Source: Aphrophora alni
Lineage: Eukaryota; Arthropoda; Insecta; Hemiptera; Aphrophoridae
Direction: 5' to 3'
DNA: 64,000 nt
Assembly: GCA_963513935.1 (NCBI GenBank)
Contig: OY740770.1
Coordinates: forward strand, 92,148,301-92,212,300
Under the pieces are notes generated by a model. The model did not search any database. It worked only from the letters and a program-made list of their open reading frames with translations, and had not been told where the DNA came from. Positions 1 to 11,893 of this stretch are shown in pieces; within the stretch, counting starts at the first letter, position 1, and each line of letters begins with the position of its first letter. The position numbers were made by a program, and so were the translations under genes.

Positions 1-999
1 GCACTTTATGTCATGTATGTGTATAGGAAATTATTTTTTCTACAAACATATGAATTCATTTTAGTTATTTCTTATTTTTTAAAGTCTGGAATGTTTGTAG
101 GTTGTTGAGCTTTAAGTTATTATAAACAACAAAGATACAGTTAACAAGGTAAAATTAGAAAAACATACATGTAGCCTTAAACATTATGTTAGTAAGCAAT
201 AATAATGCTTTTAACCTAACTTTGTGTCAATTAATTATTATTCTCGGAGCTGAAATTAACGCTTAGTCTACAATTTGGTACAAAATTCGTGGAATTAAAT
301 ATCGAGTTGTCGAATATAAGAAGAAACGTTTTACAGTAAAATAAAAACAGATATTCATTGTTTTTAATTGGCCATACTATAGGCTAATCAATTAAACCGT
401 TTACTTTGAGCACATTCATTTCACTCACTCAGTGCACATGGCACTTAACTACACATGACACTTAAATTAATATTTATTATCTAACTTTAGGTCATTGGTA
501 AATAACATGGGATGAAAATTAATTGTCATTTTAAGTGGGTTTCTTTCACTACAGTCTGATCGTAAGACATAGTAGTATGAAAAAAATTGTAGTTAAAGTT
601 TTGTTACAGATGTTAAAATTTAACCATGATATTTCTCTTAGTTCTTCCTCGCACCTAGCAATCCTATTTTATATGTTATATATGATGCCTGTAGATCCAT
701 AGTCTAGCTACCATTGTCAAATATCGAACTAGTTCTATTATAGTGTTGAGGTGACAGATATTGTTAGAATTTTTTTTTCTAAATCCAAACTTTGAGACTA
801 ATTCAGCTTTATACGGTTTTGTCTCCCTACAAGATGAAGGAAGTTTAGTTATAAATTAATATTCAACAAGGAAAAAATATGAAGAAAAAAAAAGTACCAA
901 TACTAATAAGCATGTAAAGTACAAAAAATACTATAAAACTCCATATACTCATAAAGTGATTGTTTATTTCAGTAATTTTAGACTTTAGATCAAAACTTA
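1..999. other. AT-rich sequence, nothing recognised
   Basis: No sustained open frame, tandem array or terminal repeat was seen here. The stretch precedes the first copy of the duplicated unit that starts near 1000. Confidence 0.5.
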
Positions 1000-3710
1000 C
1001 AGGTCTTCCCATGAACAAAATTATGTTTCAAAACTTGTATAAGTCATTACGTTTCATTTGAAAATTAGACACTTTGAATTCCAAATGTGCTTTATAAGCT
1101 TTACATTTAATAATACGTTTTATAAAGAGGAGACACAAGCCTGCCCCTGCAACGGACAAATCGACAATTTACAGGCAGTGGTTTCATTTGTTGAATGAAA
1201 CTTGTTGGCAATATTCCAAACTGCACCCTTAAAACTTGGTGAGCATTTCTCTACTATCCGCCATCTATCTCACAATAATACCTTCTACATTCAATCTCAG
1301 CTTTCCAATACCACATTAAATACATTGAACTTATTAGGATGATAAATTTGTATTGCTTTGTTGGTTTAACTGTGTATTCAAAATTCAGCTGGGAATAAAA
1401 TAGAAGTGGTTTCCATAATGTTGTTACGTCTGGATGGCCAATTTGTATTTAGATTAAACTTAAAATTGCACGCCTAGAGCGTTTATTAATTACTTATATC
1501 TAATATTCAAATTAACGTGTCAAATAACTTTTAAATATGTAATTCTGTAGTAAATACTAATTGTGTATCTGCATATGGATAGTGTTTTTCATAAAAAACC
1601 ATGTACAGAGAAAAATTCGAAACCGGTACCCGAAACCTTTTATTTCTATTTCTTTTGATGATTTTTATAACGTGCATATTTAAAGAAATTATAAAGCTCA
1701 ATTAAGTTCACATTACGTTCCTTAAAGTGCAACATTTATTGGCAGAAATATCTGTAAATATATATGAAAAAAACACGTACTAAAATTCAACTTACAGTTT
1801 TTTTTTTGTTTTAAAATTAAAAATAGACCAACAAACTACACACTCAATGTGCGTATTAAATTGTGTCCAACTAATACAAGACCGAAATTTTGTCATGATT
1901 CTCTAATAGTGATTTTTTAAAAACACTTGATGATTTAGGTAACCAAGTTCAATCCAGACTTTAAATCACCCGAGAAAAAAACTTTTAAGGTGTATTTTTT
2001 AAAGTTTATAAGTAACATATTATTATTTAAGTGACACATTGCTGAAAGTAATTATATTCGGATGACAAATTCCATTTTAATAATATCATATATTGGAGTG
2101 GTGGGGAGGTGGGAACAGGTCGTCTGATATCTCGTTTATTATATTGTTCAATCTAGATATTAGACGGAAAAGAGACTACTCTAGTTGTAAAAGGCAAACG
2201 AAAATACGTCTTGTTTAAGATCTTAGAACCTATATTCTGCAAATTTTAAATTATTAGATAAGGAATTTTGAGTTTCCTTTTATAACCGATTTTCACGCCT
2301 TCCTTTCTTAAATTTTGAACTTGATAGTTATTTGGTTTTGGGGAACAACGTGACTCAGTTTACAGATGCGCGGTTGTTGCGCTGTAGTTCGGACCAGTGA
2401 ACCGTCAAATGTTACGCAGATTGTAAGTCTATTGATATATTTTCATAATGTTGTGTTATCATCTGATATTTTTAAGCAATTATCGAGCAATTTTTGAGTG
2501 TAAAATGGGCAATAAACTTCAATGCCTACATTTTCTTCATCCATTCGTCTATCATCATACAGTTTTATTTAAGTATTTTGTCGACATATGTTTATGATTG
2601 ATTGTCCTCAGTAAAAAATAGCAATCAAATTCTTTAAACTTGTTTACGAGATTTTTAACATTAGAAAGCTCAGTATCCATAGTAAAAAGATTGATCAATA
2701 CTTTTCACTTCAGATTAAACATAAAACAGAAAATAATTATGATTGGGATCCAGCGTTTCAAAGACAATAGAGATACCGTATTATAAAAAAATCGTTAAAA
2801 AGGTTGAGGATCAACCTTGAAATACGTTTGAGTTTTTCATTGATATGTCCTTTTGACGGTCCTAAAAAGCACCCAAAACGTTTTTGGAATGATATCTGTT
2901 TCTTTTGTTCATTACTCTAAAATTAAAAACCTGTGAATAAATTTTGGAAAAATTGATATGTAGGCATATGATTGTCGAAACTCGAAGCATTTTTGTATCT
3001 ATTTATTTTTTTAAAACTAAATATTATGGTGTAGCTGCTATAAGATCAAAACTCAATAATATTGATAAAAAGTTTCCTGAAAAGTAGCTTGTATGGACCC
3101 AATCAAAATCCATTTATATTGATTTATCGACACAATTCCAAAAATTCCAATTCTGGATTTGTCGGTAGAAATAAAATATTTATCAAAATGAAACTAATAC
3201 CTTAAAATCGGGTTTACCGATTTAATTAGAGTTTAGTGAAATGAGAACATTATGGACTTATGACTTATGGCTAGTGTGATCAAAAATTGCAAGCGAAAGT
3301 ATTTATAAAATCGTAATTAAAAATATTTAAAAACACATATGAACAATGACTGGCTACATTAAAAACACATTTATGAACAATGACTGGCTACATTAAAAAC
3401 ACATATGACCAATGAGTGGCTACATTAAAAACCCTGATTTTATTCAAATTCGATTTATGTTTACAAAGAGTTTATATTGAAAGCGAAGAAAGTTTAGGTT
3501 TTATATTTTTATATAAATAAATTTCATTGTATATTTTTTATAGTATATATTACTTACGAAATTCCACAAATTGCGTAGATTTTGCCTGCTTCATTTTGAT
3601 ATCATCTTCACGGTGTACAGGTTGTTATTATTATACACGCCCCAATATTATTATACACCCAAGGTGAATTTGTAAAACAACAGATGCTAAAACATGTAAA
3701 TATTCTCACA
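1000..3710 (+). repeat. Copy A of a diverged tandem duplication
   Basis: This segment is colinear with 3711-7255. Four landmark blocks appear in the same order in both. Block 1 (about 1010-1340 here, 3715-4010 in copy B) contains a shared phrase reading approximately 'aagcctgcccctgcaa'. Block 2 is 1960-2200 here and 5620-5800 in B. Block 3 is 2470-2570 here and 6030-6130 in B. Block 4 is 3040-3090 here and 6920-6970 in B. Smaller shared pieces lie between (1560 with 4240, 1930 with 5515). Divergence is roughly a quarter of positions by eye with many indels, so the duplication is old. No coding frame is shared between copies, so I infer a non-coding or long-dead unit. Confidence 0.65.
3328..3432 (+). 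repeat. Three-copy tandem repeat, unit 32-34 bp
   Basis: Three consecutive units carry the core 'gaacaatgactggctacatt' followed by 'aaaaacacat'. The second unit has two extra bases and the third has two substitutions. The close similarity of the units makes this array much younger than the large duplication around it. Confidence 0.9.
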
Positions 3711-4502
3711 AAACAAAGTTATGTTTTTTAACTTTTATGAACCATTTCGTTTCATCTAAAAATTAAACCCGCTGACTACCACTTTTGCTTTATAATTGTT
3801 TATAAAAAGGATACATAAGCTTGCCCCTGCAATAGACAAAGGCACAATTTACAAACAGTAGTTTCATTAGTTGAACGAAAGATATTTGGCTCTATTCCAA
3901 TCTGTACCCTTAAGTTTAGCTTTTTTTTTTACTATCCTCCATGTATTTTCTACATTCTAATTCAGCTTTTCAAACCACATTAAATATTATTCAACTTATT
4001 GCGATGCCAAGTTTTTAGTGCTTTCCGATAACTGTGTATTCCAATACAGCTGCAAAAAAGATGGATGTTGATTCGATATTATTTTTAGGTCTCGATTGCA
4101 AATTCGTAAGAATTTTAATTAAAATTGTAATTGTAGAGAAGTTATCACTTTTTTTAATAAATATTTAAATAATACTATTAAAATTTTGTATCGTAGAAAC
4201 ACCCTTATTTATTATCACAGATGGTTAATCTTTGTATTATTTGATACAAATTTCAATGTGTATCTGATATTGTTTTTAAGCACTTAGGATCATAGTGATA
4301 TTTTTAAATAATAAAAACTTTCCTCTTTGTGTAAACCATTGAAACAATTATAGTTTAAAGAGAAAATTCAGTGTTTATAATTTTTTTCAAGTCTGATTTA
4401 TTTATTTATTTTTTAACTTTTTCATAAATGTAATTTTTGTGGCCTATAATACAAATTTAACATCAATTTATATTATATATATTTATTGTGTGTTACAATA
4501 GC

Positions 4503-4697
4503 TGTTGCTAAATAAGTAATAAATGCAACCAGTAAACTAACATGCGATAAGCTTGAATCACTATTAGCGTTTTAGTAGGTATTCCAATCATATATTTGAT
4601 TTCTCTATAGTGTGTTGTTAAATAAGTAATAAGTGCAACCATTAAACTACCATGCGATGTGATGGAATCACAATTAGCGCTTTATTAGGTATTTCAC
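4503..4697 (+). repeat. Local tandem duplication, about 109-bp period
   Basis: Two units (about 4503-4585 and 4612-4697) share 'aaataagtaata' and 'tgcaacca', followed by 'taaact', 'catgcga', 'attagcg' and 'tttagtaggtatt' or close variants. They are about 85% alike and lie in the part of copy B that has no equivalent in copy A. Confidence 0.8.
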
Positions 4698-4759
4698 TCT
4701 TCATTAAAAGAAATGACGTATATCCACATTAACATATTCAATTGACGAAAAGTTCTTAA

Positions 4760-4762
<3 letters not shown>

Positions 4763-4799
<37 letters not shown>

Positions 4800-4800
4800 T

Positions 4801-4832
<32 letters not shown>

Positions 4833-4835
4833 AAT

Positions 4836-4881
<46 letters not shown>
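4763..4881. repeat. (TA)n microsatellite with AAT interruptions
   Basis: About 119 bp of alternating T and A, interrupted by 'aaat' and 'aat' steps. It is the longest TA tract in the window and is potentially cruciform-forming. Confidence 0.97.
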
Positions 4882-4882
<1 letters not shown>

Positions 4883-7255
4883 CCTCTATATCTTTAAATT
4901 GGCGAATTTCAAATTATTACTCATAGGTTGCTTACGATGTAAAAAAATTCTTCTATCTAAGTTTGTTTAACGTTTGCCTGTTTTTCTTCCTCCGTCTTCT
5001 GTATAAAGTTTTTGTCTTCCTTTACTGCACCTCTAATGTATCCACTGTAATGCTGGTTTTAAAAATATTGTCTTGGTCAGCCTAAATGTGTGACAAATCT
5101 ACTGAGATTTTAGTCTACATTTGATTTGGAATTTTAAATATACTGGTTTACTCTTGTGAAAATAATAATGTAATACAATATCTCTATTAACATACTTTTT
5201 AGTTAACAATAAATTGTCCTCATCTCCCTTTTCTAAAATTAGTATTTAAGTTTATCGACCCAAAACTGAATACTAATCAAAAGGATAATTAAATAAAGGT
5301 CGTATTTCTGAAAAAACCAATACTAAATGCTATAATATTTTAGTGAATTTTAATGGACAATAGTAGAACACAATATTTTATTAACACCGCATTGTAAAAG
5401 ACTTCCACAATTCGGAATTTAATTCCCATAACTTGAAATGAATTATAACAGTCGTTGTCATTTAAACCTCGATATTTAAATATAAATTTTTTATTTTTAA
5501 TTTGTTACATAACGACTAGAGTAACCAAGTTAATTTCCACCGCTGTTATGTTGGATTTAAATCTCATGACGCAAACACTTTTAAAATGTAACAATTACAA
5601 TTCACAGGAAGCAGTTTATTATTTAAGTGAACTATTCCTGGAAGTAATTATACTCGGATAAATTACATTTTAATAATACCATATACTGAAATGGGTACAA
5701 CAGATCAGCTAAAATCTAGTCTATTATATTATGAAATATAGATTTAAAGACGGAAAAGATGATTTTTTACTACGTCACTTACAAAAATCTGTTTTTTGTT
5801 ATGTCTTTTCGTATCTATATTTTTACATTATTTATCAAAATTGTTAGGTTAACATAAATTTTAGTTTCGTTATTAGGTTAATATTAGGTTATTTCGTTAT
5901 TCATCTCTCTCCCGCAAACCTTTAAGTTATATTTTTTATTTGACTTGAAGTAACGTTGCAGTACAGTCATATGTTAAGCAGGTTCAAGGTCGTTTGATAA
6001 AATTGTACTAATTCGCATTGTTTGTACTAATATATAAATATTATTGAGTAATTGATGAGTGTAGAATGGACAAAAAGTTTTAATACCCACACTTCCTTGA
6101 TACATCCATCTAGCAACATAAATATTGGTCTAAAATTAAATAACTGGTTTTCCTCATTATTTGTAATATTGTCTACAGTAAAAAGATTTTTTATTACAGA
6201 AAGCTTAGTATTGGTAGCTTAGCTCAATAATGTTTTTTATTATACGACATAACACAACCCCTCGTCCGAATGACAATGGAGATCTCCAGTTACATGAACA
6301 TTATTTAATGATAAGTTTCAAAAAATAAATAAATAACATGGGTTGTATTAATGGAAGGACGGATAGTCTTGATAAGATATGTTGATTATTCTAACAGTTT
6401 CTTAATTTAGTTAACATTAGCGAGGAATATTAGCCGAAGGCCTACAAAATTTACTAGAAAAAATCAAAAGAATCTGTTTTACCGAATTTTATATATAGTA
6501 GTTTCATAGTAATGGCATCTTTGATAACTTATACAACATCATAGTTCTTCATCTGAAATGTTAAAGAATTTGTGTATTTATAAAATTCTAATAAAAACTA
6601 GGAAAATTATCGTCCTATTACCGCAGTATTTAGACACAAATTGCGTATTTAAATTTTACTTTTTCGCTAATCCTTAGTGTAGAAAAAAATATGTTGGAGT
6701 CAAAATATCTTTTTAGAATTTTTCGCTGACATATCCACTCTAAGTTCGTGGGGAGAAATCAATAAACTGTTTTTCGAATAATGTGTGTATGTCGTATTTT
6801 CTTTGCCCTACAACCGAGTGTGAGTAACCCGATTTTCATCTCATTATTTTGGTAAAAATTGTACCATTTCTTTTTTAATGATTTATAGGTTTTTGATAAT
6901 TAAAAATGAAAGTATCTCCTATCAGATCAAAACTTAACAATTTTAATAAAACTTTGAATTTATCCCTATGAGATGATCTTATCGGTCCAAACATTTGGTT
7001 CGGAACTTTCAGTAAGAAACTAAGTTGTTATAAAAGAACAAATTTCACAAAATGGTTCTACCAAATAATTTTTGGTGATTTTAAAAGAGTAATGTTGACT
7101 GAACTGGTGTAAATATTTCCAAAAAATGAATATTAAGGTTTGTGAATACATAAAACCTAAATGAACTTTACCTTCAACAATAAGAACGTCTTTTGAATAA
7201 AATATGATTAATGTCTAAGACGAGTTTATACACATGAAGGATTATTTTCTAAACA

Positions 7256-7520
7256 AATATCTTTCAGAACAAAGTTGTTTTATAACTTTTTAAACCGTTT
7301 CGTTTCTTCTGAAAATGAGACATTGATAATCTCAAATTTGTTTTACAACCTTTACATTTAATAATACTGTTTATAAAGAAGAAACTTAAGTCTGCTCCTC
7401 CAATGGACAAAGCAACAATTTACAAGCAGTGATTTCATCGGCTGAACGAAGATGTTTGGCTTCATTCCAATCTCCACCCTTAAAGATTGTTGAGGATTTT
7501 TCTACTAACCGCCTCCTTCG
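7256..7520 (+). repeat. Copy C (partial) of the 1-7.5 kb duplication
   Basis: Only block 1 of the unit is recognisable. It has the same order of landmarks as 1010-1260 and 3715-3930: the 'acgtttc/cgtttc' start, 'ttataaag', a 'tgcccctgcaa'-like phrase (here 'tgctcctccaa'), 'acaatttaca' and the 'attccaat' phrase before 'accctta'. Similarity fades after about 7520, suggesting truncation or decay. Confidence 0.6.
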
Positions 7521-9353
7521 GTTTCGGTGTTTTGTAGGTTCTACTTTAAATTGTGAGCTGGATTAGTTTTTGGTTTAGTGTATTGTTTGTGAAATGATTT
7601 TCGTTATTCATTATGTATGGTAACTGGAACAAAGATGTTGGCTACTTTAATTCAAATGAAAAAAAAATTATAAACTTGATCAGTTTGAACACGTATGAAC
7701 TTTTTTAATTTTCTACAACTTTAAAAATTTATTTTAACATGGAGATAACTAAATAAAATATTTAGTCAGTATCATGTAACATCAGAGTGTTTCCGATCTT
7801 CTTCTAAAGTTAAAGTTAATATAGAGAGTTGTTAAATAACTAATGCATAAACCAAATATACAGTCGATCCTAAAAATTGCTGCAAAACATTTGACAAATT
7901 AAATATTTGGTGTACCTACTAAATCTATCGAGTAACAGGTGTCATCAGGAAACACATTTCCGCCTCTACAACATTAGCTTTGCGAGTTATGGTCTTTTAG
8001 GACAGGGCTACGCATTTCAGTCTTTCAATTTCAAGGTTCATTGTTCTTCGTAATATGACTTTAAATTGCTTTTTGTAGTAAAGCTTCACTATAGATCATA
8101 AATGTCAAATATTATACACAAAACTAACTCGAAACTCACAGCTGACATACTGATTTCCATACTGTATACTTCTTTATTTTTTTTCGACATCCTCGAAATG
8201 GGTTTTAATTTACGAGTATAAAAACTAATAGAAATACAAAATTCATAAACATTGTCAACTAAACTATAAATTCAATAATCATTCAGTTTGTTCAATTTTT
8301 TCTACTCTTTATTCCCTCTTAAATTATGGTTACGAAATATTACGCGATAGGTTTTACTATATAAAATTGCAACTAAAATATTTCGGACACCTGTCATATG
8401 GAACCAACTGCGGAATATAAAACTCGCAAAAGGAGTAAGAAATGTGATTGTCTCTAGTAGAGGCGATCCAAAGAACTCAACATTAGTACATTTGATGCGG
8501 AGTATTATTTCTATAAAATGATTAAATTTTGAAAAAAAAAACTCTTTTGGGTTAATTGCTATAAAATTGGTGAATATATATGAAAATGAGTATATTATTC
8601 GATTTATCCATCTTCTAAAGAAAATTAGCGACCCGTTTATTATGTTCTTGTTTTTGCCAAGTACGTACTTCACATTTTTATTCTAATGTATTTTCGTTCC
8701 AGAAAAATCTGTAAGACAGACTTTTTTAATATTTGTATTAGTTGAAATACATTACTTTTCAATTAACTGAACTGATTTTCATAAACGTTCTTACGGTTTA
8801 ACAACAGTATTTATAAATAAGTTGTAAGTTCCTGCTGGACACATTACCTATTTTATTCCGTTTCGAGCTGGTTTACATTTAAACATAATTAAGTATTTAA
8901 TTCATTTTTATATACAGCATATCAATAACAAATTGCCCTTTTTTCGAGATTTCTAGAAATGTTTAAAATATGGGGAAAACATTATAATCTGGTTTCAAAT
9001 CTCTTAAACTGAAATCCAATAAACATGTCTCATCCCTACATCCCAAACGACCGACTGATCGTCATATTTTTGTTATATTTCGTAGTCTAGTTTTTTACCA
9101 CGATTTTCGTTTATAATTTTTCTTAGTGTAAAATTCTTAAAGGACACTCTACTGGCTATTTTTCTCCTATAACAAATACGTTTATAAAATTACATTTTGT
9201 TTCTAGTTAATGGATTTTTAAGTTATATCAGACTAAATACAAATATTAAACTAACTTTAATTATCCAATTCCGTAGGAAGAAAAGTACTGTGATGGAGTT
9301 AAAAGCAGTAAAACTCTAAAATATATTTTAAAAATATATACTATCTTCCTTTA
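7521..9353. other. AT-rich sequence, no supported gene
   Basis: The longest open frame is 123 codons on the minus strand (8302-8673). It is rich in F, I and N, as expected from AT-rich DNA. I recognise no domain in it, and no splice or regulatory context supports it. Nothing else was recognised. Confidence 0.4.
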
Positions 9354-9355
9354 TA

Positions 9356-10635
9356 CGAGAGAAGTCAAAAAGTTAAGTTAAATTTTGATTTCCTTCCGAA
9401 TCACATATTTGGCAGCACTGATTGTTTTGTTATAACTCGTAACGTCTATAAGCTTTTCATTGAAAGTATTGTTTCATTGTTAGCTATTTGTGATTGTGTT
9501 TAGAAGACTGTGTGAAATGCGTTCTCCTTTCTCTGGTTGCATCAAGGAAGAAATGCGAGCAGTGATACTTTTACTCAATCCAGAAGATGTGAGACAAGCA
9601 GAGATAATTTGTTGTTGGTGTAAGACCAGCAGGAGAGAGTTGTTTAAGTGGAAGCTAGATTTACGAATGTATAGATACCTTTAAAAGTGGTAGGATTTCT
9701 CTGTGTGATGAACAACGGTCTGTAGGCCTTACGCTTCAAAGACTAATGACAATATTGAAGCGTAAGACAATATTATCGAGAACAAATTTTTCTTGATAAT
9801 CGACGAATTAGAGTTGTTGCAATTTCAAGTAAGTTAAATGTAAGTCATGACTCAGTATATTCAATCATCCACGATTCTTTAAACTTTCGAAAAGACTGTG
9901 CTAGCTGGGATCCCCTTCAATTGACCAGCATCCACAAAGACAATGGTTTGAAAATTTCCCAGAAGCATTTGGAACGTTATGAAGAAGGAGGCTCATATCT
10001 TAGGCGGAAAATAGCCGTTGATGATACATGGGTCTATCACTTTGAACCAGACAGTAAGCAACAAATTTTCGTGTGGAAACATCGTTTATCTCCCACGGGA
10101 AAAAGTTCAAAACTCATATGTCTGCAGGAAAGGGTATGATGTCAATATTCGGAGATATGGAAGGTCAAATATTGGTTGACTTCAAACCTATAGGTCAAAC
10201 AATAATTAGTAAAAGCTACTGCGAGCTACTGTGTTTATCGAAGTCGAAAATCAAACCCAAAAGACGTGTACATTTTCAAAAGTCGTGATTTTGCTTCAGG
10301 ATAACACTCGACCCCATACGGCCAAAAAACACATTTCTGTGCCTTAAAAATCTTGACCTCCCTCCATTTATTCCGGACCTGGGTCCAAGCGATTTTCATT
10401 TTTTGGCACATTAAAAGAACAGTTGCAAGAAAATCATTATCGATCTGATTAAGAGGCCATTGAAGGTGCGCAAAATTTTCTGAACACGAGATCAAAAACC
10501 TTCTTCCATGAATGAATAGGAAGTAGGAGGATGAATGAAGTAGGAGGATGTTGAAAAGTAAAGCTACTATTCTTTATGTCAGTACGTTAAATATATAGAT
10601 TTTAAAAAATCACTTTACTTATTGATTCACCCTAA
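9356..10635 (+). mobile_element. Degenerate mariner transposon
   Basis: The mariner-type transposase relic at 9490-10505 is flanked by a weak terminal inverted repeat. The left end just after TA at 9354 reads gagagaagtcaaaaagttaa. The right end, read on the minus strand from about 10635, contains 'gggtgaatcaataagtaaag'. About 16 of 21 positions agree once one gap is allowed, and each end abuts a TA, the mariner target site. The implied length of about 1.28 kb is the usual size of an intact mariner. The transposase is multiply broken, so the copy cannot mobilise itself. The ends are less certain than the identity. Confidence 0.7.
9490..10505 (+). pseudogene. Mariner transposase pseudogene
   Basis: Mariner transposases cut and paste DNA through a DD34D catalytic triad. 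Reading across three frames, I see an N-terminal helix-turn-helix region (9535-9680) followed by 'FKSGRISLCDEQRS', matching the family's linker before the catalytic domain. Then come a 'RRIRVVAISSKLNVS' helix (about 9800-9850), the 'VDDTWVYHF' block with the first catalytic Asp (10015-10045), 'SAGKGMMSIFGDMEG' (about 10117-10160), 'LLQDNTRPHTAKKH' with the second Asp (10290-10332) and 'PDLGPSDFHF' with the third Asp (10374-10403). Several frameshifts and in-frame stops separate these blocks. All three catalytic Asp are still recognisable, so decay seems moderate. The last coding block, 'TFFHE', is near 10499. Confidence 0.88.
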
Positions 10636-10637
10636 TA

Positions 10638-11339
10638 CGTTTGAATATAGGATTGACATTGGTTAAAGAAAAAAAATCAGCAGCCTCTCTATAAAATCCA
10701 ACGTCATAAACCGGATATATTTCTAAAAATAGGATAAGACTTTAAAGATATATATGAATATTTAATAACGTTAATCAATATGCCAAATTTCAAGAAATAG
10801 GTTAGGTTCGGTTCATGATTAATGACCATAGAAGAAAATGAAAATAACTGTCGTTATTGTAACTGTATGTCTCATTAAACAAAAATACAGCTCTCTTCCT
10901 TAATGGTTACATTGTAAACTTTTCTATTTTTCTCATATGCTCAAAGTTTGTATACCAATTATTTATAATGTATTTGTTTCTACAGTTGTTTTAAGTACCC
11001 TTGATAAAATAAAGTTTCTACCGCCAAAGTATACATTTTATATTTATTTTGGCATTTAAAGTGTTTTCCTGTGTGAAGAAGTGTTTATTTAAGGAGAAGT
11101 GAGGTTAAGTAGGTTTTACAAATAAAAGAGATTCAATTGTTTTATAAATAATATACTGGTTTACTAGAAGTCCTTGATCAAGGAGTTGATTAATCAAATG
11201 TTACATATTATTTGGTTTCATGAACACTATAGTCTTAAATAAAACACAAAATTACGTTATACTATATTTCCAATGTTTAGTATTTTTAAAGTAGAGGTTT
11301 CATTTTTTTTTAATTTAGCCGTTTTAAAATTTATTTTAA
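10638..11339. other. AT-rich sequence, nothing recognised
   Basis: No coding, repeat or terminal-repeat structure seen. A short 'ataggttaggttcgg' phrase at about 10799 resembles the insect telomere pentamer but is only two units long. Confidence 0.45.
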
Positions 11340-11893
11340 TTATATATAAACCGACTGACAATCTCAACATCTAACCAAGATGACATGAAAATGGTGTAGA
11401 TCCAGCTATGGCCACGCGTACAATTGCCCTTCCCAATTCCATTCAAGCGATATTAGAAGATAATGCTCATATCCATGAACGGGTTTGTGTCGATTGCATT
11501 GTTTGAACAATTTTAATAAAATCTAAAAAAATTCTCGTCAATTATTGCAGAGTCATTTTACAGCTTTGTAATTATGTTTAATTTTATTTTTAAATTTTAT
11601 TCTTGGTAACTTATTGCAGGGCCCTTTTACCGCTCTGCAATATTATTTTTTAAGGTTGTTAATTGTATTTTCCATTGTTTATAAATAATTGTTAACTTGT
11701 TGCATGGCCATTTTACAGCCTTGCAACATTATAACATGTTTATTATTATTATTTTTTTTTCTTAACTTGTTTCTGTCTTGTTATTGATCTTAAAAAATAT
11801 ATTATTGTTTTTGTGTCATTTATAATTATTATTGTGGACCATCTTTATGCTTTAATTTTGTGAAGGCAATAATGACCGCATTGATATTCTCCT
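11340..11893 (+). mobile_element. Probable non-LTR retrotransposon 3' tail
   Basis: A short open stretch (about 11409-11504) ends in a stop codon. It reads as a hydrophilic peptide ending 'HERVCVDCIV'. It is followed by three imperfect direct repeats with hairpins (11544-11728), a T-rich run and a terminal 'gtggaccatct...ggcaataatgacc...ttgatattct' phrase. That ending resembles the 3' UTRs of insect Jockey/CR1-like LINEs, which often finish with a 'ggcaataaagat'-type phrase. A C-terminal ORF2 peptide followed by a structured 3' UTR would fit. No reverse-transcriptase motif is present in this piece, so the assignment rests on the tail only. Confidence 0.4.
11544..11728 (+). repeat. Three direct-repeat hairpins with TTGCA stems
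   Basis: Hairpins lie at 11544-11572, 11612-11642 and 11698-11728. Each has a stem of about 9-11 bp opening with TTGCA and closing with TGCAA or TGTAA, around a loop of about 9 nt that contains 'TTTTAC'. Differences between copies are mostly paired or wobble-compatible: the outer pairs change from TAT/ATA to TGT/ACA, and the first copy uses G-U pairs. Spacing between copies is about 69 and 86 bp. Confidence 0.75.

Larger units (their letters stand above)
3711..7255 (+). repeat. Copy B of the diverged tandem duplication
   Basis: Matches 1000-3710 block for block and is about 0.8 kb longer. The extra length lies mainly between 4260 and 5515, where there is a local duplication (4503-4697) and a long TA tract (4763-4881). 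A 68-codon frame at 5455-5661 lies in this copy but has no counterpart in copy A, so it is not treated as a gene. Confidence 0.65.

Noticed and set aside
8302..8673. 123-codon minus-strand open frame, the second longest plus- or minus-strand frame outside the LTR element
   Set aside because: Composition is dominated by F, I, N and K as in random AT-rich sequence; no domain motif, no neighbours or signals. Open frames of this size are expected occasionally in 64 kb of such DNA.
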